DNA from: Candidatus Manganitrophaceae bacterium
Lineage (GTDB): Bacteria > Nitrospirota > Nitrospiria > SBBL01 > Manganitrophaceae
Assembly: GCA_016200325.1 (NCBI GenBank)
Contig: JACQEZ010000019.1
Span: 62,001 to 126,000, forward strand
Length of the DNA: 64,000 nucleotides
Reading direction: 5' to 3'
Positions 26,399 to 35,899 of this stretch are shown here, piece after piece (within the stretch, counting starts at the first letter, position 1; each line of letters opens with the position of its first letter). The notes beneath the pieces were generated by a model. It did no database searches, was not told the origin of the DNA, and worked only from the letters and a program-made list of their open reading frames with translations. Both the position numbers and the translations under genes were made by a program.

Positions 26399-28156
26399 CT
26401 AGAGCGGGGACGTTCCGGAGAGCGGATCGTCCGGTGTCTGCTCGGGGAGAAAGAGGGTGAAGGTGGTGCCGACATCGGGGGCGCTCGACACCTCGATCTT
26501 GCCCTGGAGGAAGTGGACCATCCGCCGAACGATGGCCAATCCCAATCCGGTTCCCTCGATCATCTGAAGTCCCCCGACCTGCGCACCTTCGTGGGGCTCG
26601 TAATTCTGATGCTCGTACTCATCGAAGATTCGCTCCAGGTGCGCCGGATCGATCCCCACCCCGGTGTCGGAGACCGCCAAGACCGCGCCCCGTCCCTCCG
26701 GCGGACAATATAACCGGAGCCGAATCTCACCCCGTTGGGTAAACTTCACCGCATTCGACAGCAGGTTCGTCAAAATGCTCCGGACCTGCAGCGGATCGGT
26801 CCAAAAAAATCTTGGAAAGGCAGGCTCAATCTCTTTTTTCAGCAGCAATTCTTTCTCTTGAAGCTGCGGCCCGAAGTTGAGAATCACCTTTTCGGCAAGA
26901 TCAATCAAATTGACCTCGGTGACCTGAAGCGTCATCTTTCCCGCTTCAAGCTTTGCCAGATCGAGAATGTTGTTGATTAAATGGACCAGGTCCTGGGCAT
27001 TGGTATTAATCCGGCCGATCGCCTCCACCTGCTTCGGGGCGAGGAATCCATAGGTCCCGTTGCGGAGCAATTGGGCATACCCGACAATGCTGTTTACGGG
27101 GGTTTTGAGTTCGTGCGACATATAAGAGAAGAAGCGATTGCGCGCGCGGCTCGCCTCCTCAATCTGCCTATTTTTTTCCTGCAGCATCTCATTCATCGAT
27201 CGGATCGCCTCCTCCGCCCGCCGCCGCTCCGTGACATCGGTTGCCACCACCAGCACCGCCGGAGATTCCATAAGGTGGATCGTCCGGGCGACGATCTCTA
27301 CCTCGATGCATGTCCCATCCTTCTTTTGATGCCGCCAGATTCCCATCTGATGGACCCCGGGGGAGAGATCGGAGATCTCGCTGAGCAACGTCGGGATATC
27401 CTCCTTCGGACGAATCTCTTTCAGGCTCATCCGGAGAAACTCCTCCCGGCTGTAACCATAATGTTCAACCGCCGCCTGGTTCACGGCAAGAAACGCGAGG
27501 GTCTGCGGATGGTAAAGCCAGGTTGGGTGGGGATTGCTTTCGAAGAGGAGCCGGTATTTTTCCTCCGATTCGCGCAGGACCCATTCGGCGCGCCAGAGGT
27601 CGCTGATGTCGCTGACCGCCAGCCGGCAGACGGACCCGAGGACAGGATCTTCCACGATCTGCCGCTCGATCCGGGCATGGAAGGTGGAGCGGTCTTTCCG
27701 CTTCAGCAGAAGCTGGTTGACAGCGGCTCCTCCCCCCTCCGACCACCACTCCCGCCAACCGCGCCAAAAGACCGATCGACTGGATTCAGCCACATAGAGA
27801 AAAAAAGGCTTATTTTGGAGCCGGCCCCGGACGGTGCCGAGCTGCTCGGCCCCTCTCAAATTGGTCTCTAAGATCAGCCCCTGGGGGTTGAGGGTAAAAT
27901 AGCCGGTCGGCGCGAAGTGATAGAGATCGGCAAATCGGTCGCGGGTCGCCTCCAACGCCGCCTGCGTCCGACGCAGCTCGTCGTTCTGCATCTCGAGCTC
28001 GATTTGATGGGTCTCGAGTTCCTGCAGCAGCATCTCTACCTCCTCTGGAGAACGGGGTGTGGCACGGAGGTTCCGCTCGGGCGGTTTTCTCTTCTTGAGG
28101 GGAGTCGGTAAGATCAGGCCTCTTTGGGTTTCTTTTTCATTCGGTTTCTTTTTCAT
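26399..28156 (-). CDS. PAS-PAS sensor histidine kinase
   Basis: 585 residues, soluble. Coiled coil about 37-70, PAS about 75-185 (HFAPTGYFTLNPQG), second PAS about 200-310 (HPTWLYHPQTLAFLAVNQAAVEHYGYSREEF), HisKA with His348 in FFSYMSHELKTPVNS and a complete HATPase domain with DTGVGID and GTGLGLAI. The catalytic half is nearly the same as in the downstream kinase. The ATG lies inside a tandem array of 16-bp units each carrying an ATG in a different frame. It follows the CheB/CheR gene by 100 bp. Confidence 0.87.
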   Translation of the reverse strand: MKKKPNEKETQRGLILPTPLKKRKPPERNLRATPRSPEEVEMLLQELETHQIELEMQNDELRRTQAALEATRDRFADLYHFAPTGYFTLNPQGLILETNLRGAEQLGTVRGRLQNKPFFLYVAESSRSVFWRGWREWWSEGGGAAVNQLLLKRKDRSTFHARIERQIVEDPVLGSVCRLAVSDISDLWRAEWVLRESEEKYRLLFESNPHPTWLYHPQTLAFLAVNQAAVEHYGYSREEFLRMSLKEIRPKEDIPTLLSEISDLSPGVHQMGIWRHQKKDGTCIEVEIVARTIHLMESPAVLVVATDVTERRRAEEAIRSMNEMLQEKNRQIEEASRARNRFFSYMSHELKTPVNSIVGYAQLLRNGTYGFLAPKQVEAIGRINTNAQDLVHLINNILDLAKLEAGKMTLQVTEVNLIDLAEKVILNFGPQLQEKELLLKKEIEPAFPRFFWTDPLQVRSILTNLLSNAVKFTQRGEIRLRLYCPPEGRGAVLAVSDTGVGIDPAHLERIFDEYEHQNYEPHEGAQVGGLQMIEGTGLGLAIVRRMVHFLQGKIEVSSAPDVGTTFTLFLPEQTPDDPLSGTSPL

Positions 28157-28201
28157 TCGGTTTCTTTTTCATTCGGTTTCTTTTTCATTCGGTTTCTTTT
28201 T
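28138..28201 (-). repeat. Four tandem 16-bp repeats carrying shifted start codons
   Basis: The unit CATTCGGTTTCTTTTT occurs four times head to tail, preceded by a partial copy. On the minus strand each unit contains an ATG. Because 16 is not a multiple of 3, neighbouring ATGs are in different frames. Each upstream ATG opens an 11-codon frame ending in a TGA that overlaps the ATG two units later. Only the ATG at 28156 reads into the kinase. Confidence 0.8.
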
Positions 28202-28256
28202 CCGTTCAGATTAAAACCCTCAGAGAAGATGATATCGCAAAAAAAATCGATCTGGA

Positions 28257-31211
28257 TCAAGTTCGAACGGTCAGTATCAGCAGCGTACCGATGCCATCGA
28301 TCGGCGGCGTTTTTTTGGCGCTTAACCGAAGCCGCTTCCGGCCGATCTTCTCAAACTCATCCTCAACCTCAAAGTTGTATACACTTTGATGATCGGAGAA
28401 AACCGTCTCGATCGCCTGCTTCAGCTTCGGACGGTTCCATTGCCCTCCCGCGAGGGTGAAGAGCGGCTGACCCAACGTTTCTTCTTTGCTTGCTTTACAT
28501 TCTTGATAATAGGCTTCATTGGCATCGAGGACCTGCAGTGAACGACTCAGGATCAGCGTCGGCTCTGTTAATGCATTCAGCAGTGCCGCACCATATTGCC
28601 GGGCCACTTCCGCCGCCTGAAGCGCCTTTTTCAGTCCGGTGATTGGAATGAAAATAATGATCACCCCCTCGATGACATTCTCTCCTGTTCGATAAGGGAG
28701 AGCCCGCATCCTGTACCACTCCCCGCTCCGGGTCTGGAGCTCTTTTTCTTTAAAGGCGAGGGTATTGAGCACCTGCTCGGCGTCCCGGTTCAGATCGTCA
28801 TACATCAGGGTGCCGGTGATATCGCTCAATGGCCGTCCGAGATCAGTGGGGATCAGATTCATGATCTGGGTCGTCGCCGGCGTAAATCGCTTGATCCGAA
28901 GATGCCGGTCGAGGAAGAGCGTCCCGACCTCGGTGCTGGCCAGGAGGTTCGTCATGTCGTCGTTGGATTGCGAGAGCTCGTCGAGCTTCATCTGAAGCTC
29001 CGAGTTCACCGTCACCAGCTCCTCATTGATCGACTGAAGCTCTTCCTTGGAGGTCTCCAGCTCCTCATTGGTGCTCTGCATCTCTTCATTCGTCGATTGC
29101 ATCTCTTCATTCGTCGACTTCAACTCTTCGTTCGAGGTCTCCAGCTCCTCGATCGTCGTCTGGAGCGATTCCTTGGTCGAATTGAGTTCATTCTCCAGGC
29201 TGACGATTCGCCGATCGACCTTGGAGGGAGCGCCCGGCGGCTCTTTTTCCGCTTCGGCCTTTGTCTTTAGGGGATCGAAGACGACCAGGATCAATCCATC
29301 GGCCCCATCCGCGTTCAGCGGCTGGATGACCAGGTTAAATGCATAGGTCTTTCCATTTTCTCTGATCCGAAGGTTGGGATGGACGACCTTGCTCCCCTCT
29401 TTCGACGCCCGATGGATCGCCGTTCGCAGCTCGATCCGAAGCTCGTCTCGAACCATCTTGAGGATATTGAAACTTGCCTCTCCGCTCGGAAGCTCCAAAT
29501 AGGGGCGGGTCTTCCCTTGGATGTGGACGATGTCGTGCCGCTCATTGATCACGACACTCGGGGGAGCATAGCTGTTCAACAAAACTTTTTCGGTCAGTTG
29601 CACCACGTTGTTCGGTCGACCCCCTTTGGAATTGATTTTGGGGGACGGCTTCGTCATCGGCCGGATCAGCGGGATATTCGGCAGGTCGACCATCGGCACG
29701 ATGTTTTTCTTGAAAAAGATCTTCCACTTCTTGTCGAGGAGGGTGAAGAGTTCGGCGAACTCTCCGATGCTTTCGGAGGGACCGAGCATCAAGATCCCGC
29801 CCGGATTCAACGTGTAGTGAAAGAGCGGAATGATTCTTTTTTGAAGGGGTGATGCAAAATAGATCAGGAGGTTTCTGCAAATAATAAAATCCAGCCTGGA
29901 AAACGGAGGGTCTTTGATCACATCTTGCTTGGCGAAGACGACCATCTCCCGGATCTCTTTTTGAATCCGGAAGCTTCTCCCCTCTCGGACGAAAAATCTC
30001 TTCAGCCGGGCGGCAGAGACATCCGCCGCGATCGATTCCGGGTAGAGACCGGCTCGGGCAACGTCCAGCGCCGCATTGTCGATGTCGGTGGCGAAAATCT
30101 GAACTTTCAGCTCCTGTCTCCGGCGCTCACTTTCCTCCGCCAGGAGGATGCCGATCGAGTAAATCTCTTCTCCCGTGGAGCAGCCGGCGTCCCAGATCCG
30201 GATCGGCTGATCGCCGCGCTTTTGATCAAAGATTCTTGGGATCACCTTGGTCTTGAACGCCTCGAATGAATCGGGATCTCTGAAGAAGCAGGTCACCCCG
30301 ATCAATAACTCCTTAAAGAGGGTTTGGACCTCCTCTTTTCTCTGCTCGAGAAAGCGGACGTAGCTCTTCAGATCATCGATCTGATGGACCGCCATCCGTC
30401 GCTGAATGCGCCGCACAATCGTATTGCGCTTATAGTGAGTAAAGTCATGTCCGGTCTGCGACCGGAGGATGAAGAAGACCCGCTCGAAGTAGTCGGGCGG
30501 CGGCGCCGCCTCGAGCGTTTCTTCCGGGACAGGGGTGAGGACGTAGGGATGGCGGATATACTTCAGCAGCTGCTGCGGCATTGTTTCAACCGGAAGGATA
30601 TAATCGACCGAACCGGTGGCGATGGCGCTTCTCGGCATATTGTCATATCGGGCCGATTTCTCGTCCTGGACCATCGTCATGCCGCCGGCCTCCTTGACCG
30701 CTCTGAGACCGAGCGTTCCGTCGCTGCCGGCGCCGGAGAGGACGATGCAAATCGCCTTCTCTTTTTTCTCCTCCGATAAAGATCGGAAAAAATAGTCGAT
30801 CGGCAGACGAATTCCCAACGGCGTATCTTTATCGACCAGTTGAAAGGTGTGATGAAAGAGGCCGACATACCGGTCCGGCGGGGCGATGTAGAGATGATTC
30901 GGCTTGACCTTCATCCCCGATTCGATGCCGGCCACCTTCATCTCCGTATGGCGTTGCAGGATCTCACCCAGAAGCGAGTGCCGATTCGCCTCAAGATGCT
31001 GAACCAACACGAACGCCAGCCCCTCGTTGGAAGGCATCTGATCAAAAAAGGCCTGAAGCGCTTCGAGCCCGCCGGCCGACGCGCCGATGCCGACGATGCA
31101 GAAATCGTTGGCGGGAGGCCGGGAGGGACCGATCTCCTTTTTCGTGTTCGCTGCGGACCGGCTTCTCCGCTGGGGAGGAGTCGCACCCTTTTTGGGTTTT
31201 TTACTGTTCAT
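28257..31211 (-). CDS. CheB/CheR fusion with coiled coil and PAS domains
   Basis: 984 residues. CheB methylesterase about 36-225 (catalytic serine in GIGASAGGLE, then VLVQHLEA and GAGSDGTLG). CheR methyltransferase about 240-510 (TCFFRDPDSFEAF, WDAGCSTGEEIYSIG). A PAS-like segment and a long coiled coil (about 670-770) with repeated STNEEMQ/TSNEEL units, then two PAS domains (TEVGTLFLDRHLRIKRF and the C-terminal one). There is no kinase module, so it likely works through the neighbouring histidine kinases. The CheB/CheR-PAS architecture is common in multi-domain bacterial sensors. Confidence 0.88.
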   Translation of the reverse strand: MNSKKPKKGATPPQRRSRSAANTKKEIGPSRPPANDFCIVGIGASAGGLEALQAFFDQMPSNEGLAFVLVQHLEANRHSLLGEILQRHTEMKVAGIESGMKVKPNHLYIAPPDRYVGLFHHTFQLVDKDTPLGIRLPIDYFFRSLSEEKKEKAICIVLSGAGSDGTLGLRAVKEAGGMTMVQDEKSARYDNMPRSAIATGSVDYILPVETMPQQLLKYIRHPYVLTPVPEETLEAAPPPDYFERVFFILRSQTGHDFTHYKRNTIVRRIQRRMAVHQIDDLKSYVRFLEQRKEEVQTLFKELLIGVTCFFRDPDSFEAFKTKVIPRIFDQKRGDQPIRIWDAGCSTGEEIYSIGILLAEESERRRQELKVQIFATDIDNAALDVARAGLYPESIAADVSAARLKRFFVREGRSFRIQKEIREMVVFAKQDVIKDPPFSRLDFIICRNLLIYFASPLQKRIIPLFHYTLNPGGILMLGPSESIGEFAELFTLLDKKWKIFFKKNIVPMVDLPNIPLIRPMTKPSPKINSKGGRPNNVVQLTEKVLLNSYAPPSVVINERHDIVHIQGKTRPYLELPSGEASFNILKMVRDELRIELRTAIHRASKEGSKVVHPNLRIRENGKTYAFNLVIQPLNADGADGLILVVFDPLKTKAEAEKEPPGAPSKVDRRIVSLENELNSTKESLQTTIEELETSNEELKSTNEEMQSTNEEMQSTNEELETSKEELQSINEELVTVNSELQMKLDELSQSNDDMTNLLASTEVGTLFLDRHLRIKRFTPATTQIMNLIPTDLGRPLSDITGTLMYDDLNRDAEQVLNTLAFKEKELQTRSGEWYRMRALPYRTGENVIEGVIIIFIPITGLKKALQAAEVARQYGAALLNALTEPTLILSRSLQVLDANEAYYQECKASKEETLGQPLFTLAGGQWNRPKLKQAIETVFSDHQSVYNFEVEDEFEKIGRKRLRLSAKKTPPIDGIGTLLILTVRT

Positions 31212-31261
31212 GGCCTTTAGGTAATAAACGATGTAAAGACGAGCAGAGGCGTTGGCCCCTT

Positions 31262-32344
31262 TTATTTTCTAACCATCACCCGGCGGGAAGCCGGCTTGGA
31301 TTGCTTTCTGGGTGGGGACGGTTTCAGCGCCTCCACCAGGTCCTCTCCCTCCCCGTTTAAGAGAATATTCCGGATTCGCTCCCAATGCTGCTTTGCCGCT
31401 TCCGCCTTTTCATAAAAACGGGCCGACAGAGAGGCATCCGAACGGGTCGCCATCCGGCGTGCCAAATTCTCGCTTTCTTGCAGTGCGCGTACCGCCCCCC
31501 AGAGCGCCGCTTCGGTCGCCTCTCCCTGCTCCATCAGCATGCTCTCCTCGGAGTAGACATGTCCGACATGACAGTTGAATTGGAGCAGCCCATTGACCTC
31601 CGTCTCTTTGAGCGCCCCGCTGCATTCCGGGCAGGTCAGGTCGGCCACCGGCGTGCCGTTGGATTCCCCTTGTTCGTTTGGTCTCCTCATTTTCTCTCCT
31701 TTCCCCTGTATCGCAGGCTCCCGTGCCAATCGAGCCAACTGGGATGGGATCTTCAAGAGAGGCAAGACATAATCGACTTTTACATGACGAAGGGCGCTCC
31801 GCGGCATGTCGGCGCAGAATGCATCATTGGGATCTTGGACCACCGCCAGGCCGCCGCGCGCCTTCACGGAGAGGAGTCCGGCCGTTCCGCAATCGAGCGC
31901 GCCGGTCAAGATGACCCCGACGACGCGAGATTCAAAAGCACGCGCGGCGGTTCTAAAAAGCGGATCGACCGCCGGTCGGTGGCCGTTCTCTTTCGGGCCT
32001 CGGATCACCCGGACATGGTCGGGCTGAAGCATTAGATGGGCATCGGGCGGCGCCAGGTAAATCCGTCCGGTTCGGATCGTCTCCCCGTGCACTGCAAAGG
32101 CGGCCGGGAGCGCTCCATTGCGACTCAAGATCTGCGGCAAGGTACTGTCCTGAAAAGAGGCGAGATGAATCACGACAAAAACAGCCGCCGGCAGATCGGG
32201 GGGAAAGCCGCCGACCAATTCGATCAACGCCTCTACCCCTCCGGCCGAAGTACCGATGACGATGATGTCGTGATTTGGACGTCTCCCAATCGATCGAGTA
32301 CGGGATCGGCCGTTTCCATTTGAATTTTTCTTCATTTTTTTCAT
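31262..32344 (-). CDS. CheB-type methylesterase without receiver domain
   Basis: 360 residues from an ATG with GAGG eight bases upstream; a start 19 codons earlier is open but less supported. The CheB catalytic domain occupies about 25-215, with serine in IGTSAGGVEAL, VVIHLASF and ILTGALDCGTAG. It has no receiver domain. The second half has a four-residue metal-site candidate (CPECSGA plus FNCHVGH) followed by a helical C-terminus, a known arrangement in stand-alone CheB proteins of the CheB/CheR neighbourhood. It is 50 bp from the CheB/CheR fusion on the same strand. Confidence 0.82.
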   Translation of the reverse strand: MKKMKKNSNGNGRSRTRSIGRRPNHDIIVIGTSAGGVEALIELVGGFPPDLPAAVFVVIHLASFQDSTLPQILSRNGALPAAFAVHGETIRTGRIYLAPPDAHLMLQPDHVRVIRGPKENGHRPAVDPLFRTAARAFESRVVGVILTGALDCGTAGLLSVKARGGLAVVQDPNDAFCADMPRSALRHVKVDYVLPLLKIPSQLARLAREPAIQGKGEKMRRPNEQGESNGTPVADLTCPECSGALKETEVNGLLQFNCHVGHVYSEESMLMEQGEATEAALWGAVRALQESENLARRMATRSDASLSARFYEKAEAAKQHWERIRNILLNGEGEDLVEALKPSPPRKQSKPASRRVMVRK

Positions 32345-32405
32345 TTTTAATTCCTCAATAGGCCGTATTTTAATACTGTCACAATTGAGAATCGATTGCA
32401 ACTGA

Positions 32406-32434
32406 TTGACAACCCCGGGAAGCCGATGTTAGAG
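32406..32434 (+). promoter_or_regulatory. Promoter predicted to give a leaderless mRNA (DsrE-like gene)
   Basis: Perfect TTGACA (32406-32411), 17-bp spacer, TTAGAG (32429-32434), then 7 nt (TGCTCCG) and the ATG at 32442. It lies in the 97-bp divergent space shared with the CheB gene. Confidence 0.7.
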
Positions 32435-32441
32435 TGCTCCG

Positions 32442-32753
32442 ATGGAAAAAAAGAAGCTCGGGATACTCCTCTCGACGGCACCGGAAAATAAAAATCTGAA
32501 AACGGTCTCCGCGCTTGCCCAAGAGGCGGTTCGTCAAGGGATCGATACCTATCTCTACCTGATCGATGACGGCGTCCAAAACCTCGACCGGCCGGAGATC
32601 GACGCCCTCTCTCAAAAAGGGGTGAAGCTCTTTCTCTGCGCCTATGGCGCACAGCGGCGCAGCATCCCCACCAGCGACAAAGCGGTCTTCTGCGGACTCG
32701 TCGTCCTCTCCGATCTGGTGAAAGGATGCGACCGCTTTGTCACCTTCAACTAA
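32442..32753 (+). CDS. DsrE/TusD-like sulfur-transfer protein
   Basis: 103 residues with the DsrE/DsrF fold pattern. The segment GVKLFLCAYGAQRRS places Cys66 at the position of the sulfur-accepting cysteine of TusD/DsrE (xxxCxxxAxxRG-like). Two more cysteines, 84 and 96, lie in VFCGLVVLSDLVKGC. The protein would relay persulfide from TusA to a downstream acceptor. It is the first of three small genes of this type in a row. No Shine-Dalgarno sequence precedes the ATG. Confidence 0.8.
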   Translation: MEKKKLGILLSTAPENKNLKTVSALAQEAVRQGIDTYLYLIDDGVQNLDRPEIDALSQKGVKLFLCAYGAQRRSIPTSDKAVFCGLVVLSDLVKGCDRFVTFN

Positions 32754-32792
32754 TCTGTGCAAGTAATCTGTACAATCATCTGTGATTGACCC

Positions 32793-33140
32793 ATGACCCG
32801 CAAAATTGTCGTCCTGATTCGAAGCAATCCGCAAGAGAGCCATCGCGCATCGGAAGGGATTCGCATTGCGCTCGGACTTGCCTCGGGCGAACATGAGGTC
32901 GAGGTCATTTTAACCGGCAAGGCCCCACTGCTCTTGACGTCTGAATTGGAAGAGTATGTCGATGGAGAGATGACCGAGAAGTTCCTTGCGACATTAAAAG
33001 AGTTTATTCCGATCTTTTATATCGACAAAGAGAGTCTCGACGAGATCGACTTCTCGGCGAGCGATTACAAGCTGATGCCGGTCTCCTCCGAAGAGATCGC
33101 CGAGAAGATCGCGGCAGCCGACCGATTTGCGATGTTTTAG
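32793..33140 (+). CDS. DsrF/TusC-like protein without cysteine
   Basis: 115 residues of the same alpha/beta fold as DsrE-family proteins (VVLIRSNPQESHRASEGIRIALGLA, shown by SHRASEGIRIALGLA, and EVEVILTGKAPLL). It has no cysteine at all, so it is probably the structural partner of the DsrE-like subunit. There is no clear ribosome-binding sequence before the ATG. It follows the first gene by 39 bp, in which AATCTGT is repeated. Confidence 0.72.
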   Translation: MTRKIVVLIRSNPQESHRASEGIRIALGLASGEHEVEVILTGKAPLLLTSELEEYVDGEMTEKFLATLKEFIPIFYIDKESLDEIDFSASDYKLMPVSSEEIAEKIAAADRFAMF

Positions 33141-33149
33141 GTTGATTCG

Positions 33150-33398
33150 ATGAAGAAGATTTTACACATCCTTAAAGTGAAGGACGACCCCTCCCCGCTG
33201 AAGATCATTCAAAAACAAGCGGAGACAAACGCGGTGACGGTCGTGCTGATTCAGGATGCAGGCGAGTTAAAAGTGGATTTAAAAGGGGTGACGGTCTGGA
33301 AGCTGGCGGAAGAAGGGGTTGCGCCCTCCGGTCCCACCCTCGGTTATAAAGAACTCCTCGATGAAATCTTCAAGGCCGACATGGTCGTCACCTGGTAA
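33150..33398 (+). CDS. TusB/DsrH-like protein
   Basis: 82 residues. The N-terminus MKKILHILKVKDD and the C-terminal KELLDEIFKADMVVTW, ending in a tryptophan, are typical of DsrH/TusB proteins, which form the third subunit of the TusBCD/DsrEFH sulfur-relay hexamer. No cysteine is present. It starts 9 bp after the second gene and ends 10 bp before the convergent iscX stop. The three genes together look like a TusDCB-type operon. Confidence 0.75.
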   Translation: MKKILHILKVKDDPSPLKIIQKQAETNAVTVVLIQDAGELKVDLKGVTVWKLAEEGVAPSGPTLGYKELLDEIFKADMVVTW

Positions 33399-33408
33399 GC
33401 GCCGGTCT

Positions 33409-33624
33409 TTACGCTCCCTGGGCGTCTTTGTACTCTTCCAGCCAAGCCATCTGAACCGCTTCTAAAATCGCCTCGTTCGACTTCTTCGGATCGTCCGAAA
33501 AATCGGGAAGGGCCGTGACCATCTGGTGCAGGTCGGTAAAGCGAACCGTCAACGGATCGAGGTTGGGGTATTTCTCCGCCAGCGCAATTCCAATCTCTTC
33601 CGGATCCTGCCAACCGAATTTCAT
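33409..33624 (-). CDS. iscX: IscX (YfhJ) protein
   Basis: 71 residues: [20 protein letters not shown], then [33 protein letters not shown]-like ([11 protein letters not shown]) and AWLEEYKD, all IscX hallmarks. IscX binds IscS and iron and modulates Fe-S assembly. The start is at the family position; a much longer open frame extends upstream but runs through the ferredoxin gap and is not real. It is the last gene of the Isc operon. Confidence 0.92.
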   Translation of the reverse strand: MKFGWQDPEEIGIALAEKYPNLDPLTVRFTDLHQMVTALPDFSDDPKKSNEAILEAVQMAWLEEYKDAQGA

Positions 33625-33697
33625 CGCCTGTTCGCTCCGTGTTCGTTGCGACCTGAAGCTTCTCTGGAATTCAGTTCCTTCAGAATGAACCGACCGC

Positions 33698-34024
33698 TCA
33701 GTGCTGCTCCGCCTTTCGGAACTCCTGCGTGTTCTTCGGAATTTCGACGACGACATCCCCTTTGATCCGGGCCTGACAACCCAACCGGGAGGTGAGGGTG
33801 AGCCCTTCGGCGGTATCGAGCCGGTCCTCTTCGTCTTCATCCATCTCGGTGAGGTGGTTTATCCCCTCCCGGACGATGACATGGCAGGTGGTGCAGGCGC
33901 AGTTCCCCCCGCAATTATGCTCGAGGTCGATCTGATGGTCGAGCGCCACATCGAGGATCGATTGGTTTTCCTTCGCCTCGAACGTGACCTCTTTTCCTTC
34001 TATTTTAAATGTGACTTTCGGCAT
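33698..34024 (-). CDS. fdx: Isc-type [2Fe-2S] ferredoxin
   Basis: 108 residues. Cysteine ligands are in [14 protein letters not shown] (C-x5-C-x2-C) and LGCQA, the Isc ferredoxin pattern. It supplies electrons for cluster assembly on IscU. It lies between hscA (40 bp) and iscX (74 bp). An ATG start immediately begins [12 protein letters not shown]. The C-terminal end [15 protein letters not shown] is a little longer than the E. coli protein. Confidence 0.92.
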   Translation of the reverse strand: MPKVTFKIEGKEVTFEAKENQSILDVALDHQIDLEHNCGGNCACTTCHVIVREGINHLTEMDEDEEDRLDTAEGLTLTSRLGCQARIKGDVVVEIPKNTQEFRKAEQH

Positions 34025-34063
34025 TCTAAAGTTCTCTACCTTTTCATTCGTTAGACATCTGCG

Positions 34064-35899
34064 TTAAACATCGGAGAGCTTCTTTTCTTGAAGGGTCTCC
34101 TTCAGCGTTTGATTCATCAAGGCTTCGGCGAGATGCTGCGTCGCCTGATCGAGCTGATGGAGCGCCTCGCGCACCCGGTTGTGATCGGATCCGCTCATCG
34201 TCTCTTTCAGCGCGGCGACGCGGGCCTCGATCGTCCGCTTCTCCTCCGCATCGATCAAGGCGCCCCCTTGTGCCAACGCCCGCTCGGTATGCCGCAGAAC
34301 CGTCTCCGCCTCGTTGCGCGCTTCGATCAACATCCGCTCGCTCAGGTCGGTCCGGGCATGCTCGATCGATTCCGAGATCATCTTCTCCACTTCCGGATCG
34401 GTCAGGCCATAGGTCGGCTTCACCTCGATCGACTGCGCCTTGCCGCTCCGGAGCTCTTTCGCGGTGACGTTTAAAATCCCGTTCGCATCGATCATAAAGG
34501 TTACCTCGATCCGGGGGATGCCGGCCGGCATCGGGTCGATCTCGGTCAGATTAAACTTCGCCAAACTCCGGCAGTCTTTCACCAGCTCCCGCTCCCCCTG
34601 GACGACATGGATCGAGACCGATTTCTGGCCGTCGACGAACGTCGTAAACATCTCCTTCGCGTTCGTCGGGACGGTGGTGTTTCGGGCGATCAGCCGGCTG
34701 ACGACCCCCCCCATCGTTTCGATCCCGAGCGACAGTGGTGTGACATCGAGGAGGAGCATGTTGGTGATGCCGCCCGACAAGATGTCGGCCTGGATCGCCG
34801 CTCCGAGCGCGACCACTTCATCCGGGTTGAGCTCGCTGTGGGGTGTCTTGTGGAAAAGTTCTCCAATCTTTTTCTTCACCAGCGGAATCCGGGTCGACCC
34901 GCCGACCAGGATCACCTCATCGACCTGTTCCGGCGTCAGCCCCGCATCGGAGAGCGCCTGGCGGCAGGGGCCGAGCGTCTTTTCGACAAAGTCGGAAATC
35001 AGCGTCTCGAATTCAGGTCGCGCGATCGGCCGGCGGTAGTCGATCTTCTTTTCCGGGAAGGAGAGGGCGATCTCCGCCTTCTCTTCAAAAGAGAGCCGAG
35101 ACTTGACCTCCTCCGACTTCAACCGGATCTCCTGAAGCGCCTCGGGCGAGGTGGAGAGATCGACGCCATGCTTCTGACCGATCTCGCCGACGATCAGCCC
35201 CATCAACGTGCGATCAACGTCATCGCCGCCGAGATGGGTGTCGCCGTTGGTCGAGAGGACTTCGAAGATCCCGTTTTTGATTTTCAAAATCGAGACGTCG
35301 AACGTCCCGCCGCCGAGGTCGTAGACGACGATCACCCCTTCCTTCTTTTTTTGAAGGCCGTATGCGAGCGAGGCGGCCGTCGGCTCGTTGACGATCCGGA
35401 GGACTTCCAGCCCGGCGATCTTTCCGGCGTCTTTCGTCGCCTGCCGCTGGCTGTCGTTGAAGTAGGCCGGTACCGTGATCACCGCTTGCCGGATCGGCTC
35501 TTTGAAGAAGGCTTCGGCGCGGCGCTTGAGCTCTCTTAAAATAAAGGCGGAGACTTCCGGCGGGGTATAGAGCTTTCCACCGACGGCGATCCGGATCACC
35601 TCTTGCTGGCCGCCGGAGAGCTGATAGGGAACGAAGTTTCGATCGGCGCCGACATCCTCCCCCCCTTTCCCCATGAAGCGCTTGACCGAGAAGATCGTCC
35701 GGTCGGGATGGGTGATCAGATGTTTCTTCGCCGCTTCTCCGACCACCACGCCGTCGGGGGTCCCTTCCCATCCGAACGAGACAACCGACGGGACAATCGC
35801 CCGCCCCTGTTCATCCGGGATGACCCGCGGGGTTCCCTGGTCCATGTATGCGACGAGGCTGTTGGTGGTTCCCAGATCGATTCCGACGACTCTCGGCAT
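34064..35899 (-). CDS. hscA: Fe-S cluster assembly chaperone HscA
   Basis: 611 residues, an Hsp70. The ATPase domain starts [16 protein letters not shown], has [17 protein letters not shown] and [12 protein letters not shown], and the substrate domain ends in a helical lid. It releases clusters from IscU with HscB. Length and lack of the DnaK C-terminal acidic tail fit HscA. The gene abuts hscB directly (stop of hscB and start of hscA adjoin). The predicted partner motif LPPVK is in IscU of this operon. Confidence 0.95.
   Translation of the reverse strand: MPRVVGIDLGTTNSLVAYMDQGTPRVIPDEQGRAIVPSVVSFGWEGTPDGVVVGEAAKKHLITHPDRTIFSVKRFMGKGGEDVGADRNFVPYQLSGGQQEVIRIAVGGKLYTPPEVSAFILRELKRRAEAFFKEPIRQAVITVPAYFNDSQRQATKDAGKIAGLEVLRIVNEPTAASLAYGLQKKKEGVIVVYDLGGGTFDVSILKIKNGIFEVLSTNGDTHLGGDDVDRTLMGLIVGEIGQKHGVDLSTSPEALQEIRLKSEEVKSRLSFEEKAEIALSFPEKKIDYRRPIARPEFETLISDFVEKTLGPCRQALSDAGLTPEQVDEVILVGGSTRIPLVKKKIGELFHKTPHSELNPDEVVALGAAIQADILSGGITNMLLLDVTPLSLGIETMGGVVSRLIARNTTVPTNAKEMFTTFVDGQKSVSIHVVQGERELVKDCRSLAKFNLTEIDPMPAGIPRIEVTFMIDANGILNVTAKELRSGKAQSIEVKPTYGLTDPEVEKMISESIEHARTDLSERMLIEARNEAETVLRHTERALAQGGALIDAEEKRTIEARVAALKETMSGSDHNRVREALHQLDQATQHLAEALMNQTLKETLQEKKLSDV

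Noticed and set aside
33625-33840. Long N-terminal extension of iscX
   Set aside because: Serine/arginine-rich and overlapping the ferredoxin gene; IscX family starts at MKFGWQD.
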